From: Gari tellinella
Lineage: Eukaryota > Mollusca > Bivalvia > Cardiida > Psammobiidae
Assembly (NCBI GenBank): GCA_922989275.2
Contig: OV277863.1
Coordinates: 51,318,999 to 51,382,998, forward strand
Direction of reading: 5' to 3'
Length of the DNA stretch: 64,000 nucleotides
A program made the translations under genes and the position numbers. The notes under the pieces are model-generated. The model made no database searches and had not been told where the DNA came from. It saw nothing but the letters and a program-made list of their open reading frames with translations. Within the stretch, counting starts at the first letter, position 1; each line of letters starts with the position of its first letter. This document shows positions 11,794 to 25,200 of the stretch, one piece after another.

Positions 11794-13691
11794 AGTTAGA
11801 CTGGAAGTCCTTTTTATATCGATAACATATAGATATACATGACATCACTGGTGGTTGCAGTTTAGCTTCAGTTTATTCAAATAGTGTACATATATAGGTC
11901 CTGGTAAGTGGAATAAACAGTGATACACTATCATAATCACATATCGAATATTACATAAGTAATGGTTATTTATTTGGTTTATTATACGATATTTTTCGAA
12001 TTTCATCAGCCCTCATCATTCATGCGCAAGCACTGACATGACTCTGTGCGCCAGCACTGCGTTCATTCGGGCGAACCTCTCGCCGCGAGCCTTTTGCTCG
12101 GGGAGAGCTACTAATGAATGCTAAGTTCGTCACACAACCTATTTCAAGGGGTGCAGGTGTTTTCGCCTAATGAACAATTCGCCTAATATGAACAATTCGC
12201 ATACAATTAGATATACATGTAGATATATAGTAACCTGAATGGTGAATTTGCCAAGAAGGCAATTGTATAGCGATTGTATTTCACACTTTAAGTTATATTA
12301 CAGGTATGTCTACCAGTAATATACCAAAATAAAGATAAATTTTCCTTGTGTTCTTATCCAGATATTTTTCAACTAAAACGAAAGATCAGTGTAGCCCCTA
12401 ATCACAACACACAACCTGTTTGATACGGGGTGGTGCAAAGAAAATAAAACAAAATTACACCGCATCATACTGAAAGTAAAATATGAGTTCATGTAGATCT
12501 AGTATTTCGTATACCAGTACATGTAAGATGATCGTGGTCTAGTAAATATTGGGTTACATTAATAAAAATGAAAAGCAAAATCATGTTTAAAGAAATCGGC
12601 AAATAACTGATTGTATGTCTAATCAGTGACTTTGTAGGGAACCCAAGTAAGATATTTCATTTACAAACTCTACCTGTGGAGAGTATACTTGTCCTTAGCT
12701 AAGAGTGTAGATCCAAAATCAAAGGGTCCTCTTAAAGATATCTCTCAACAGCATTTACAACAAAATATTTCATCATCGGCACGGTTTATAAGCATTCAAA
12801 GATTATGCAACAGGCAATGACCGACCCACAAGTTCACCGACCATTGGCTGCTGATCACGCGAAAGGGAACTATTGTTTCGGCATTTCAGACATGTAGCCT
12901 CTCAAATTGACAGTATGCATTGTCAGCAAATAATCCCAGACTCGTAAAAACCTGTAATGCAATAATGGAAATCGCACTATGCGCCCGGCTAAAGGCAAGC
13001 TGAACAAAAAGTACAAATTTACATCCAGTTAGTAACGGGTTTACAGAGGGTTTACAGAGCAGGTATATAGTCAGCAGTCTCGTTCTCATGAACTTTGACG
13101 TGTCATAGAACGGCAAGGCATTCGCTCGGTCATTGCACCGTGTTAGCACAGATTTGGCTCGGAAGTCCGTGCGATACGTGACTGCAACTACAGTGCTCCC
13201 TTCTCTACAGCAACGCCAGCTGGGAGACAAATATTGTGTATGTTTTTCGGAGAAAGCTATTAAGGGAGAGTAAATAAATACTCTTACAGTACATTGCAAA
13301 CTATTTGAACCCAGATTAGACGCCACGTAATGACACGTCTGATTTGGGTTCAAACTGCTTATCACTCGTCTTTATAGGTTTGGTTTTGCCAACTATCCAC
13401 TACTATTATTATTATTATACATGTATACCCGATTTATATAACGCTCTTTTCACACAAGAATTGTGCGTTTAAAAGCGCTTCACGTGCGTAACTTTAAGAA
13501 AAACAGCAAAGGACATTGCTAAGCAGTCGATTTAGCAACTGTGACAGGGTCAGACAGGGAAGAGCGGCATGCGATGTCGTAAGGAGAAAATCGTTTTACG
13601 GAGGGCCATTTTAGGGAGGGGCACTGTACATGAGTTCCTACCAAGGTATATGGAGCCTCTGTATTTGCTTTATCATCTGAGGGCGCGTCCA
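11794..13691. other. gene-free stretch
   Basis: A GC-richer inverted pattern at 12020-12115 and a degraded family H-like MITE end (CTCCCTTCTCTACAGCAACG at 13196) are visible. A hairpin module reading TTTGAACCCAGATTAGACGC...GATTTGGGTTCAAACTG lies at about 13304-13360. The long open frame on - at 12886-13365 overlaps these repeats and is not believed. Confidence 0.4.
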
Positions 13692-13724
13692 GGACCCGTT
13701 TCATAAAACTTCGCACGACAAATA

Positions 13725-14904
13725 CTATACTGAGCAAAAATAGAAACGTCCCACCCTATTACAGGGACATTTTCTTGAAAGTTATAAGGTTGATGGTAGT
13801 AAAACCTATACAGAAAATGAAGTTCATTCATTTTTGAATCCATATCAGTTGACCTCATATTGCTGAGAAAAAAACTTTTCGAGTGATGTAGTGAAGAAGT
13901 TGGTAGGGGTAAAAATAAAAAATCTGAATAAATGTGTTTTTTTTAAAAAAATGTTTAGTTGATTACTGAATTCTCATAAAAAGTCCCAAATTTTATTCAG
14001 TAAGATTAATATCGTGTACGGCCACCGTTTGCACCAATATACACTTCATTTCTACAGCGTAACGTAACGTTTAATGAGAACGTCAGACATTCACTCTTGC
14101 TGTGAGGTCTGTGTCAAATATTGAATGCTGAATCTTAAATGTAATCAATTTGCGTAGTCTACCATCTGAATTGTTAAGTATGAATCAAGATAAAAAGAAC
14201 TTGGTACCAGCCAGTTTGCTTCAATTTCAAATGACGTCGTGACGACAGATAATTTAGCCCACGGTGACGTGTCGTCCAAATTTGACCGGATTTTGGGCGT
14301 CATGCTCTGATTGGTTTAGCGTTGGATTGCAAGCGATTACAAAGGTTTGTGATGACTCACCGTGTTCACCAGCCGTTCCGGTGGCTGGAAAATGACGTAG
14401 ACGTTAGTGCGTTAACGTGCCGTAGTGATCAGTTCTGACGGAGGAAAAACGGGATGACCAAGGCAAAAACGATTGTGAACAGTCCCAGTCTGATGGTACC
14501 GGGTCGCAAACCTCCGTTTGGTTTCTCTATAGCAGCCGAACCAGCGGGCGACGTCAATGGCCGTCATTGCCTGATTTCTTTCAACTTCAGACGAGCGTGG
14601 CATGATGCAAAAATTGAATTCATATGGGTTTTTTTCAATTTTTTTATTACCATGTGTCGTGTGTATTTTACGACGGTGACATAATTACTTTATTGAAACG
14701 CGTGTACCGTGCACGTGCAAAACGTGCAAATCATCATTCCGTTACGTTAGCGGTTTTTATCTGTGTTATTTTGTGAAAACTTTACACATGTGTAACTCCA
14801 ACTAACCAGTATCCCATAAGTACATTAACTTGATGTATAACTTAAATAACGTCAAAGATATGTCCGTTCAAAATGTGGGACGTTTCTATTTTTGTTGAGT
14901 ATAG
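13725..14904 (-). mobile_element. Tc1-like transposon, decayed
   Basis: Terminal inverted repeats CTATACTGAGCAAAAATAGA and, at the right end on the opposite strand, CTATACTCAACAAAAATAGA continue through AACGTCCCA. They are flanked by TA (13723-13724 and 14905-14906). The total length of 1180 bp suits a partly deleted Tc1 element. The transposase remnant is on the minus strand. Confidence 0.9.
14412..14603 (-). pseudogene. Tc1 transposase N-terminal remnant
   Basis: The minus-strand frame reads MPRSSEVERNQAMTAIDVAR and then YHQTGTVHNRF, the paired-like helix-turn-helix DNA-binding region that opens Tc1-family transposases. It ends after 63 residues. No catalytic DDE motif could be found between here and 13750, so the catalytic domain is deleted or too decayed to read. 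It sits inside the inverted repeats at 13725-14904 in the expected orientation. Confidence 0.75.
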
Positions 14905-15299
14905 TATTGTCGTAAGTCAGATTATAAAAGTCTCAATAATTATGTATTTCTTCATCTAATCCTGTCTTGTGACATCTCTTTGGAATTGTCTTGAAAAGAC
15001 GATCCCAAAGAGCTGTCACAAGACAGGATTCGATACAGAAATCAGAAATAAAATGTGTTTAAAAGTTTTGACTTACGACCGTTTTTGTCGTACGAAGTTT
15101 TATGAAACGGGGTCCACTATAGGCAATACAGACATATACACCGTAACCCTTAGCAATCTACGATAACATAAATTACCCACAGTAAATTGTAGGTCAAGTT
15201 ATTGCACGGTGTCTGTGGAAATGTACACTAAGAAACAACCAGCGTTTCATCTAGATCCATACTGACAATAGCCATCATAACAATATCAATTGTAAGAGT

Positions 15300-15438
15300 C
15301 TTATTATTACTGCTACTATATCTCTTATAACCATATTATTATCTTTAGAATCATTATAAGTATCTTATTAGTATCATCATTATGTATTACTATTATTATT
15401 ATTGTTAGTAGTAGTAGTAGTATTGTTATCATCATTAA

Positions 15439-15475
<37 letters not shown>

Positions 15476-15608
15476 AGGAGTAATAGTAGAAGAAGCATTA
15501 GTATTAGCATTATATTTAGTACAAGTAGTTGTTGTATAGGTATTTTATGTAGTTTTAATATCATTAGTTGTAGAAATAGTAGTTGTAGTAGTAGTAGTAG
15601 TAGTATTT

Positions 15609-15643
<35 letters not shown>

Positions 15644-15655
15644 TAATGTTTTGTG
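15300..15655. repeat. trinucleotide microsatellite tract (ATT/TAG)n
   Basis: Irregular runs of ATT, TAG and GTA repeats, longest at about 15441-15475 (ATT) and 15583-15645 (TAG). They create long artificial open frames of Ile/Leu or Thr on the minus strand, which are not genes. Confidence 0.95.
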
Positions 15656-16377
15656 ATTTTTCCTGGCAATTGTGCTAAAATTCAGTATTGTTTGCAGTTG
15701 GTTCTTTTTGTACAGATAAATGTTTATAGCCATTTTATCATGAGGACCATGTGCAATGTTATCTCCAAAATGTAGTTTCTTTAAACTTGGTTCTTTTTCT
15801 GATTATCTCATCATTCTAATAGTTTTTTCCATGAATTTCTGGTAGCGTTGGACTCCAATTCCTAATACTAAAGTTATCTGTCGCCATTGCTGGAGACACG
15901 TAGTCTTACATAATTATTGTTGAACAATGGAAATCATAAACGCATGGTCCTCGTGTACCTCTTACATGAACAAGTGGATCTGGTGATTGTTTGTGGTGCT
16001 CTACAGAGTGCTCACCTTGTAGATATGTTATGATAATATGGCGTATTTTTACACGGAACATTAGGTATATGTCCTGTCAAGAGCGTGTTGCTTCGATTTG
16101 ATTTCACCACAGGGGCTCACTGACTAATCAAGTGTTTTACCTAGAGCTTATTGGTAAGGAAAACTTCGGAGCCTGCATGTGACAGATGAAATGGAAATAA
16201 TAACTACTTATTGTATATTGCAAACAAAAACAGCCATTGCACCACGGGAGCACTCAGTTAAACAACGTGAGAAGGGCGCAAATTGAAAAATGGCGGATAT
16301 TGGCGGAGGGTTGCAGGACAGGCTTCCGAACGAACGTATTACTAGCAGTTCTGTTTGTGACAAGGCGAGACTTGGCC

Positions 16378-16461
16378 ATATTTAAGTAGTCCGGATTCTC
16401 TACTCTGTCCTTAGACTAACGGATTCTCCCTTCAAGATCACTAGCCAACAGTGGACAAACC
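16378..16461 (+). promoter_or_regulatory. putative promoter and 5' noncoding exon of the neuropeptide F gene
   Basis: ATATTTAAG at 16378 is a TATA-like box. About 30 bp downstream is a pyrimidine-rich start region (CTCTACTCTGTCC), and the exon ends ...GGACAAACC before a consensus donor GTGAGT at 16462. Upstream, AATGGCGGATATTGGCGGAG at 16289 resembles tandem YY1-type CCGCCAT sites. The next acceptor at 19191 precedes the start-codon exon. The link to that exon is inference. Confidence 0.5.
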
Positions 16462-16704
16462 GTGAGTACAACATTTGTATTTTCTAAAAAATAAAATCGC
16501 TTTATATAATAGTATAGCACAATTAATTTTAACAAGGAATTAAATCCATTGTTTTTATTGTTAATGAATTACATCATGAGACTCGAAAAGACGTTGTGAT
16601 CTAAAATTTGTGTTTTAAATTCTATGCTTAAACACTTCAGAAGCAAACCAATTTTGTGTTTTTATTTATTATCTTATTTGAATTTGAAAAGTATATTAAT
16701 ACTA

Positions 16705-16882
16705 CAATTGTCCTATGCAAACAGAATAGACCATGTTCAGAGGGCTTCTGCAAGAGTCTTCTGATCAGTGTATGCGTTGTTGGCCATTTAGCAATATCTT
16801 AAACCACACAACAATAAATAGTCACAAATGGAAACTGAAAACTGTAATGTTCTATCAAAATATTCAGGGGTGAATTAATTAA
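16705..16882. mobile_element. MITE, family E, decayed (NPF intron 1)
   Basis: A hairpin module starting CCTATGCAAACAGAATAGAC and a right end reading ATTCAGGGGTGAATTAATTAA match the better family E copies at 23951 and 59209. Confidence 0.5.
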
Positions 16883-17692
16883 TGACTACATCTTTGATTA
16901 CTTTTTGCGCGATATACATTGTGATGTGTAGTATTATTATTCAACTACACATATTCTTTTATCAATATAATGAAGTTTATTTTGAAACGAATTGTTTCTG
17001 TACTACGGCTGTTATTGAACAAAAGCGTTGTTCACGATCTGAATACGTGCGACTCATGGTGCATATAGATAATTAAAGATAAAACTATATATGCTGTATA
17101 AAACAGAATAGGATTCATCAATAGTATGTTACACTTTTTAATAAAATGCTAAATATTCTGAGTGTTAATTGTCGGACCAGCTTCTTATATCGATGGAAGC
17201 AACGTTAATATCCAAGTCTAAAACTCCACCTTTAAAAATTAAAACAAAGACCCACGGTAATTATATTTCACTTTATAACTGTAAAAGAACTCTAAATATA
17301 GGAATCATTTACTGAATCAATTGGAACTCATTGCTGTTGATTAAATATAAATTATTTCTCTTATTTCAATATACACGCGTTTTATTGGATAACTGAGAAC
17401 TGATTGAGGGTTATTCAAACACCCGTCACAGTGTTTACTTCTATTTTTCATATTTTGCATATCTTTGTATGTCTTTTCAAATAAATGTGTTAATGTTCCT
17501 ATCCCATGTTGGTAAAGAGCCAAAGGGTCACAGATGAGTTTTTCTTCATTCCGAAAGGTAACTGAATAAAGCCGGTTTAAAGTGATTACTTATTTAGTGT
17601 CAGTCTGCAATTAAGACATACTGTTTTTGGTTTACTTTCAATTCTTTTTTAGTCTTTACTTGGTTGGTACTATAAAGTCGTATCCTTACATC

Positions 17693-17956
17693 AGCTAAAT
17701 CCTAGTGACGCATACATATATACGTCATTTACAAACACGGAACTATTAGCGAGTGCAATTGTTCTACGCAAACCGCGAACATTCTGATAAGAGAGCTTCT
17801 ACAAGAGACCTCTATAAGGGTCCGACTATTTGCCACTTTGCTTGCAATGTATTTAACTAATAACCCCATATAGTAGAACCGGACTATACAGTATTGAAAC
17901 TCGGAATTGAAAATCGGAATAGTCTATTTTGGTGTTTCAGTGGTCATCGAGTTAAA
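17693..17956. mobile_element. MITE, family E, decayed (NPF intron 1)
   Basis: CCTAGTGACGCATACATATA at the left and GTGTTTCAGTGGTCATCGAG before GTTAAAG at the right are family E end sequences. The central palindrome (AGAGAGCTTCTACAAGAGAC) is degraded. Confidence 0.5.
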
Positions 17957-18058
17957 GTAAATTGCTTTATCACAGACTTTTAAATCATTCTGTCAAATAT
18001 CGTTTGATAGCATCTGATCGTTCACAGAGACCATGTCTAACCCGGCTCCATCCAGATT

Positions 18059-18272
18059 TAAACCTCTCCCCATAGAAGCGCCTTTTAGCGAATATGATTT
18101 ATTCCTCTGCTGAAGAAAATAGTTCCAATTCAATCAGTCTATATTCTGACACATGATAGCTAAAAGCAGACTGAAAGTAAAGCAGAATGCGCCTTAAGGC
18201 GCATTCTGCTTTACTTTCAACCTGCTTTAAGTGGTCATCTATCTTCAATACTATAAATAGGTAAATGGTTAA
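18059..18272. mobile_element. MITE, family B (NPF intron 1)
   Basis: Ends resemble CCCATAGAAGCGCC and AAATAGGTAAATGGTTAA. The central hairpin runs from AAGCAGACTGAAAGTAAAGC to CTTTCAACCTGCTTTAAG around GCGCCTTAAGGCGC. There are substitutions at both outer ends. Confidence 0.7.
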
Positions 18273-19201
18273 GATCATTGTCAACATTTCACAATAACGA
18301 TTCATTTCTGCATTTTATTATACATTAATTTTCTTTTAGTTCCGTGTCTTTTATATGGGAAATGATAACGTCATCATCACCGTAACACAGTCCGTACAGT
18401 GGTAAATGTGTCATTGTCCCCGTTTAAAAACAACGCAAATACATTGCAATACAATTTAGAAATTATAACTGTATGAAATTTCTGAGTATTCAATTTAATC
18501 TTAGTGGCAAAAAGTCTGGAGCCCAATAGGGCTTCAAACTGTTCGCTGTTCAAATAATCGATTTAGAATAAACAACGTTTATTTGGAAATAACTTCTTCA
18601 CTGTAACTTGTATATTTAACTTCTATGATTGTAAACGGACCGTTCCCTACCTGCTCATATTAACATGGACAATTCTGCTTTAATCTTACACATACATTAA
18701 AATACTACTAATATATCGTCGTTTGCGTTTTATTGGTCAGACTTTAAGCCAAATATTTGCCAAACAGTTTGAATCGTAGCCAATGCGCAAATGTCGGCGT
18801 TGTCGATAAAATACTCGATATTTGCAGTGACAGTGTTATTTCTAAGAAATTGAATAACTCCATTGCTAATTATCTCTGTCAGCTTCTTATCCAATGGCGA
18901 TAATTTAGTCATTTGAAATGTCCTGACGAGACACCTTATTACTCGGTAGCCCTCTAGAGTCCAAACCATTTGAAAATAATTGATCATTTTGGGCAATGTC
19001 ATGAATGGGTTGGATATTGGGAAACTCATAATAATATACAATATAATAAAGTATAATTTGATATAGTGTAATACAATATAATACAATACAATACAAAATA
19101 TACAATAACATATAGTATGGTATAATGTCAAAATGATCGTTTTCAGATACATGTATGTTTAAATTAACCTATGTTTGTTGTTGTTTTTTCAGGAAAACAA
19201 A

Positions 19202-22200
19202 ATGAATCGCAGTCTTGTCTTTGTCCTATTCATTGCCATCACTTTAGTCATATCTGTAACGTGTCAACCTGACGCCATGTTGGCTCCACCAGGCAGACCA
19301 GCAGAATTCAGAACCCCTGGGGAGCTGAGACGTTATCTCAAAGCTTTAAATGATTACTATGCCATAGTAGGGAGACCTCGGTAAGGACAAACTCATAAAA
19401 ATACGTATTTGTCTACTGCTTATACTCATACTATTACAGTAGAAACTCTCTATAACGGCCACTAACGTATGTAAATTATTAGGAGATTACGACAGATTAC
19501 GGTTTAAAGCATGGTGACAGTAAACCAGAAAGCTCCTGCAGGAGCTTTCTGTTCTACTGTCACATTGCTTTAAGCTGTCACCTGTCTTTTACACAATCAA
19601 TTAGCCTCCTTTTTAGTGGTCGTAATAGAGAGGTTTTACTGTATCTGACTTTCAGGTTAATATATTTAATCGTAGATCGTTAATGAATACTTATTATGCA
19701 AAGCGAGAATTGGTTATCATTTATAAACAGGTTTGAACAAGATCAGACTCCATTGGTGTTTGTTAATATGTTTAAGTAATATGGTAAATGTGCTTATTGA
19801 CCAAGGCTTAATACTGTAAAGCGGTTCCAGTCAATAGGTATAATCATAAACGCTTATTTCACCTTGCCTGTCTATAAGTTGAAAACAGTTTAGAGCCGGA
19901 TCAGGCGTAGAGCCATTCGATTAGGAAGCTATTTAGTTGGTATTCATATTTATACTTTTTGATTTAAACAAAAAACACGGTGCTTATGTGTTAGACGTCA
20001 TTTGAACTCTTCCACTGGCACTATGACGTAATAATCCATCTAAAACAATCATTGTCGTATTGTGTCTGCTTAAATATATCCCCTGCGTTTTTTTAATAAA
20101 GTTTGAAATTTCTGGACGTTTCTCTTGCGACACATTGGTATCAATGTCAAACAAGTTCGAGCCTTACCAGATGCCGCGTAGCACGGCGCCTGATCTGGAC
20201 CCAAACAGTTTTTAAATATCAGTACATGTATTATTGGACTAGGCAGAGAAAGGGATAAGGTTGACCATGATATAGCATGAACAGAATCATTATGTATAAA
20301 ATATTTGAGGAATCCCAGAGAATCGGTTCAACAATAATTATGTTTAACTGTTTCAACGTATTGAAAGATGTGATTGTTTTTATACAAATTCAAACTACTT
20401 ATCAAATAGAAGTGTTAATACTAATTCAGAACACACTGAAAAACTTAATGTCAATGCGAAAGCTATTCTCTCTGTTTGTTTGCTTTAGTTGTTCAGAATT
20501 AAGCTGCTGTCACCGGCGTTTATAAATCTACATGATTCTTCAAAGAATCGGAATGCCTCTTAACCCGTTTAATTCTTTACCCTGAGCACACTGTTCATTA
20601 GCATATGTTAAGAATCCTGATCAGACACCGCGTCATTATGCTCCAAACTGATTAACACTCAGATTAATGTTTCTTAAGTCAAACTATCTGAAATTTTAAT
20701 TGAGAAATAAAAGCAGACGACAATTGTTTAACGATGATGACGTCATAGCCATCAAGGGGTTAACATCGGTTTCACTGTAGGATTTCTAATTTGTATTCCT
20801 AGTACTATTTGGCCAGCAGTTTGTGTGTGAAGGCTTCGCAATGCTTCATTCTGTCTTTTTATTCAGATTTGGTAGAAGTGCCGACAAACAAATATTGGAA
20901 AAAGCCTACGAACAACAGCCAGCCGGAAATGGTGAGACATTTTACGTTTTTATGTTTCCAATTACTAAAAAAAATACGCCCTTTTACACCTTAAACTGAT
21001 CTAAAGACAAAAGTTCCATTTCATATGTCATGAATATGTACCGTAGGAAATAGTTTTTTTTATATCATAGCAGACGGTAGTTTAAAGTAGGCTGTAAGTA
21101 AGAACGAATGAGCCTTTAGGCGCATTCTGCTTTACTTTCAACCGGTCATCTGTCTTCAGAAATATAAACCAGCTATGAGGAAATGTGTGAATAACGTATT
21201 GTATAAACGGAAAAAACAAACATTTTAGAAAAAATCTCAGTATTAGAAATAACCGTTATTATGTTGATTAGAAAGTATTTCGCATCTATTAATTTAACCA
21301 ATATAAATCCTAGAAATTATCTATAGGTGTGAGCTTAGAATATGGCCTTACAGTGGAGAATCTGTTATTCTTTCCCAATAAACGCGTTTACGCTAAAACT
21401 ATTATTTGCAGTGCAAACAGTTTGGAGCCAGATCAGACGCCGGGTAACCCGGCGTCTGATCAGGCTCCAAACTGTTTGCCACCAAGATAAACAAGAATTA
21501 TCAGAATTGACCAAAATTTGTTATTTTCTACATTTTAGTGCTTTGCGTTTGCGTACGTTTGCGTTTAAACGGGAAAGAATAACAGATTCTCCACTGTATT
21601 AGATCAGTGAAGATGTGAATGTCTTGAAGTTGCGTGATGAGGGTCTACAATATTTGCTGAATAATAAGTACAGTAAAACCTCACTATTATGACCACTAAA
21701 TTATGTTAATTATTAGGGTGTTTACGATAGGTGACCGCTTAAAACAAGGTGACAGTGAAACAGAAAGCTCCTATAGGAGCTTTCTGTTTCATTGTCACCT
21801 TGCTTTAAGCTGTCACCTGTCTATTATACACTCAATTAGCCTTCGTTTTAGTGGTCGTAATAGCGAGGTTTTACTGTATCCAAACTTTTAATAACTGTGG
21901 AATGTTCATTCAGGAATTCCTAAAACTGAAACATACATGTGTATAAAAACCCTATACTAGTGTTTTGTATGATACATTATTACATACAGACATATTAGAG
22001 TAAGTCTCACGGTCAAGGAAGTAATGAGATGCTAAATGCTAAAACTATGTGATACATATCAAGCAATTAACGCGTGCTTATTAATACACTTTAGATCTAC
22101 ATTACTTTTGCCGACAAATCTCTATGCAAATATTAACTCAATATCATTAACCTTTTGTCATAAATACACTATGATAGAACATTTCTAGAGCGATGAACCA

Positions 22201-25200
22201 ACAAGGAGTGTGTAAATGAAAATGGATACCAGGGCTCCAGATAAGAGGGAGTTAACTGCACAAATCCAACATTTTCTCACTTATTTCAGCACAAAACTCT
22301 ATGGTGGTACTACTCATTAGAATCATCTCTTCGAGACGATTCTAATGAATAGTGACGTGACACCATAGGGTTAAAAGCAGAAATAACGATTATAGCTTTG
22401 AAATACTTCCCTTATCTGGAGCCCTGGATACTATAGTGCTCTGCATTGATTTTGACTTTCATTCAGTTTCACATTGCGTTAAGATCGGCAATAAAACATA
22501 CTTCGGGGTGGCCTATAAAAGGTTATTCTGTGCTACCTCTCTACACCGATTCCCTCCTTAACCCTTTACCCCATAAATACGCCTTTTTACGGCTTTAATT
22601 TATTCCTCTACTAAAGAAAATAGTTCCAATTTATACTGTTATAAATAAAAATCATAAGAAATATTTTCTATATTCTAGCAGACTAGCAGATAATAGTTTA
22701 AAGCAGGCTGAAAGTAAAGCAGAATGTGCCTTAAGGCACATTCTGCTTTACTTTCAACCTGCTTTAAGTGATCACCTGTCTTCAAAACTAGAAACATGAT
22801 ATGGGGTAATGGGTTAAAACAATGCTTGCCGCTGTTCCCCAAACAATACATTTATATCTAAAACGTTCAAAGCTGCAATATCGTCTGCTTAAAATTGTGG
22901 TCTGCTGTTTTTCTCAAAATAACATATCAATGGAAATTTTGACAGAATTAATATTATGACGAGTGACAAACAGCTTGAATAGGAGATGTAAAATGAGACA
23001 TTATAGTGTATAAACCATTCGTATTAAATAATGTTTACGATTTTGGAGCGCTCCAGTTAAAAGTGAGTAAAACCTGAACGCTTCCTATATATGTTCTCTT
23101 GTATAAACCAGCCTTAAAAATACTTACCTTGTCTGAAGCTCTTATTAATATTTTCAATGCAGATTAAGTCAATGGAATAAGTGTATTCTAAAGAAGGTGA
23201 CTACAATAGTTATTGTTATGTTTTATTAACCTGTCAAAATTTAAATAATTACACGCTGACTGAACACGTTCTATATACCTTCGTTGATATCGATTTCTTT
23301 CTGATATATATATATATATATATATAACTTTTTCTTCAAATTCAATTCAAAACAAAACAAATTAAAAAAACAACAATTTCTTCAGACATTTTATCTACAA
23401 CGTTTCGTCTATTTAATTCGAATTATAAAAAGTTTACTACGTGGCTTATCGAGTCAATGTATATTTTTATTGTGAATCTCGTGAAAAACGCTTGAAACAC
23501 AGCTTATAACTTCAAAAAATTACTTACCGAAAACAATACGACAGAAAGAAGGTTCGAACCAGCGTCCTCCGGTTGATGGGCTAAGCGTATTAACCACTAG
23601 GCTATGGATCTTCTTGTAAACAAGTATCGTATTATACGAATTCATACATTGGTGTAGATTTCCGATTTCTGTTTTATTTCCGTAAATCAAAACGGAAAGT
23701 ATCTACTTTTATACCGAAGCTATATATATCCTTTTAGTGACGTATGAATATTCAATGTTTGACAGGTCAATAAAACCAAACAATATTAAGTTTTTTCAAA
23801 ATCGAAAGTTATACATATAGCATAGTGCTAGCCGTGATATCAATTCAAACACATCCGTTTGGATTGCCGAATACCTGTCGATTTACAGCAAAACTTGTAT
23901 TAAGCGACCTCTAACAAAATACATTATTGAAATTCAAGACAGATGGCTGCTTAACTCATTGAGCCCTAGTGACGCATATATGAGTTATTTACCAATGTGT
24001 ACCTGTATACAAGAGTACACTTGTCCTAGGTAAACAGTGAAGTCATTGATAGGGGCTCCTGCAGGAGCCCTCTGATCATGGACTTCACTGCTTGTCATTT
24101 TGCAATTTATTACAAAATCCAACCCTAAATAGTCTAAAATGGACCAGCCTTTATTGCAAACTGAAATGGTCGATTGGAAGTTTCAGGGGATAATGAGTTA
24201 ATTTAATACTTATGGGAACTTTCTGCTTTAATTGTGTCCTGCAAGAAGATACCACTGTTACAAATCCTACAGATCTTCCCAGTAGTTACAGTGGAGAAAA
24301 CGTTATTCTTTCCCGTTTAAACGCAAACGTACGCAAACGCAAAACACTAAAACGTAGAAAAGTATAACTTTTGGACAATTCTGATAATTCATGTTTATCT
24401 TGGTGGCAAACAGTTTGGAGCCTGATCTGGCTCCAAACTGTTTGCACTGCAAATAATAGTTTTAGCGTAAACGCGTTTATTGGGAAAGAATAACGTTTTC
24501 TCCACTGTATTGGCAATAATCGCCATACTTTTTATCAACTGCTATTTTGAATTTGAGCACGTGGTTATATGTGAATTGGCGAAAAAGTAAAAATACTTTT
24601 GATTTTTATCGCGTGACAGGAAGGGGACGGAAACACCGATTTTGGGGTTAAAAACACTTATTCTGTGGAGTTTTCAAACAAAATTATTCGTTAAAGTCTT
24701 TATTAACGAAGCAAACTACATGTAATTGAATCATCAATGTACACTTAGGATTTTGGACAGGGAAGGGTCAAAACTAATGTTGTCAGATCTTGTTACCCAA
24801 CCCCATTTTCATGTACATTTGGAAAATAAAATATGTTTAAACTGTTACTTTGGACATTAAATCGCGGGTCACAACCTTTACAATCAATTGCTTTAATTTG
24901 ATGTTGTTTATATTTCTTTAAACGCTAGATGGTTGAAATTGTTTTTAGTACTTTCTTCGCCCTATATCGGGCATATATGGTTTATCGTTTTAAACCGGAA
25001 AGTAGTACCGAAATTAGCCGATTATTTCCGAGCTGATTTGCGAAAATAAGTGATATGTTACGATTGACATTTCACAAGGTATTGTCCTTGTTCTAATGAA
25101 AGAATTAACTATAGCCGTATTTGATTGATCATGTATCAGTTAAGTAATATTTTTGCGTTAAATAACATCCTAGTCGAATACAAAACGATGCGTTAAATTG

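Larger units (their letters stand above)
13692..15114. mobile_element. palindromic MITE, family D/P copy 3, split by a Tc1 insertion
   Basis: The ends GGACCCGTTTCATAAAACTT and AAGTTTTATGAAACGGGGTCC (with one extra G) match the copies at 3218 and 3658. Its left inner repeat ACGACAAATATTGTCGTAAG is interrupted at the central TA by the Tc1-like element at 13725-14904. Removing that element restores the MITE structure. Confidence 0.85.

Noticed and set aside
12886..13365. 159-codon open frame on the minus strand
   Set aside because: It overlaps MITE ends and a hairpin module, has no start context, domain or splice support, and its Cys/Ser/Leu-rich composition looks like chance.
15325..15733. Ile/Leu-rich and Thr-rich frames
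   Set aside because: Products of the ATT/TAG microsatellite.
19175..19201. Upstream in-frame ATG for the neuropeptide F precursor (MLLFFQENK)
   Set aside because: It lies before the TTTTTTCAG acceptor and so is intronic; the ATG at 19202 starts an ideal signal peptide.
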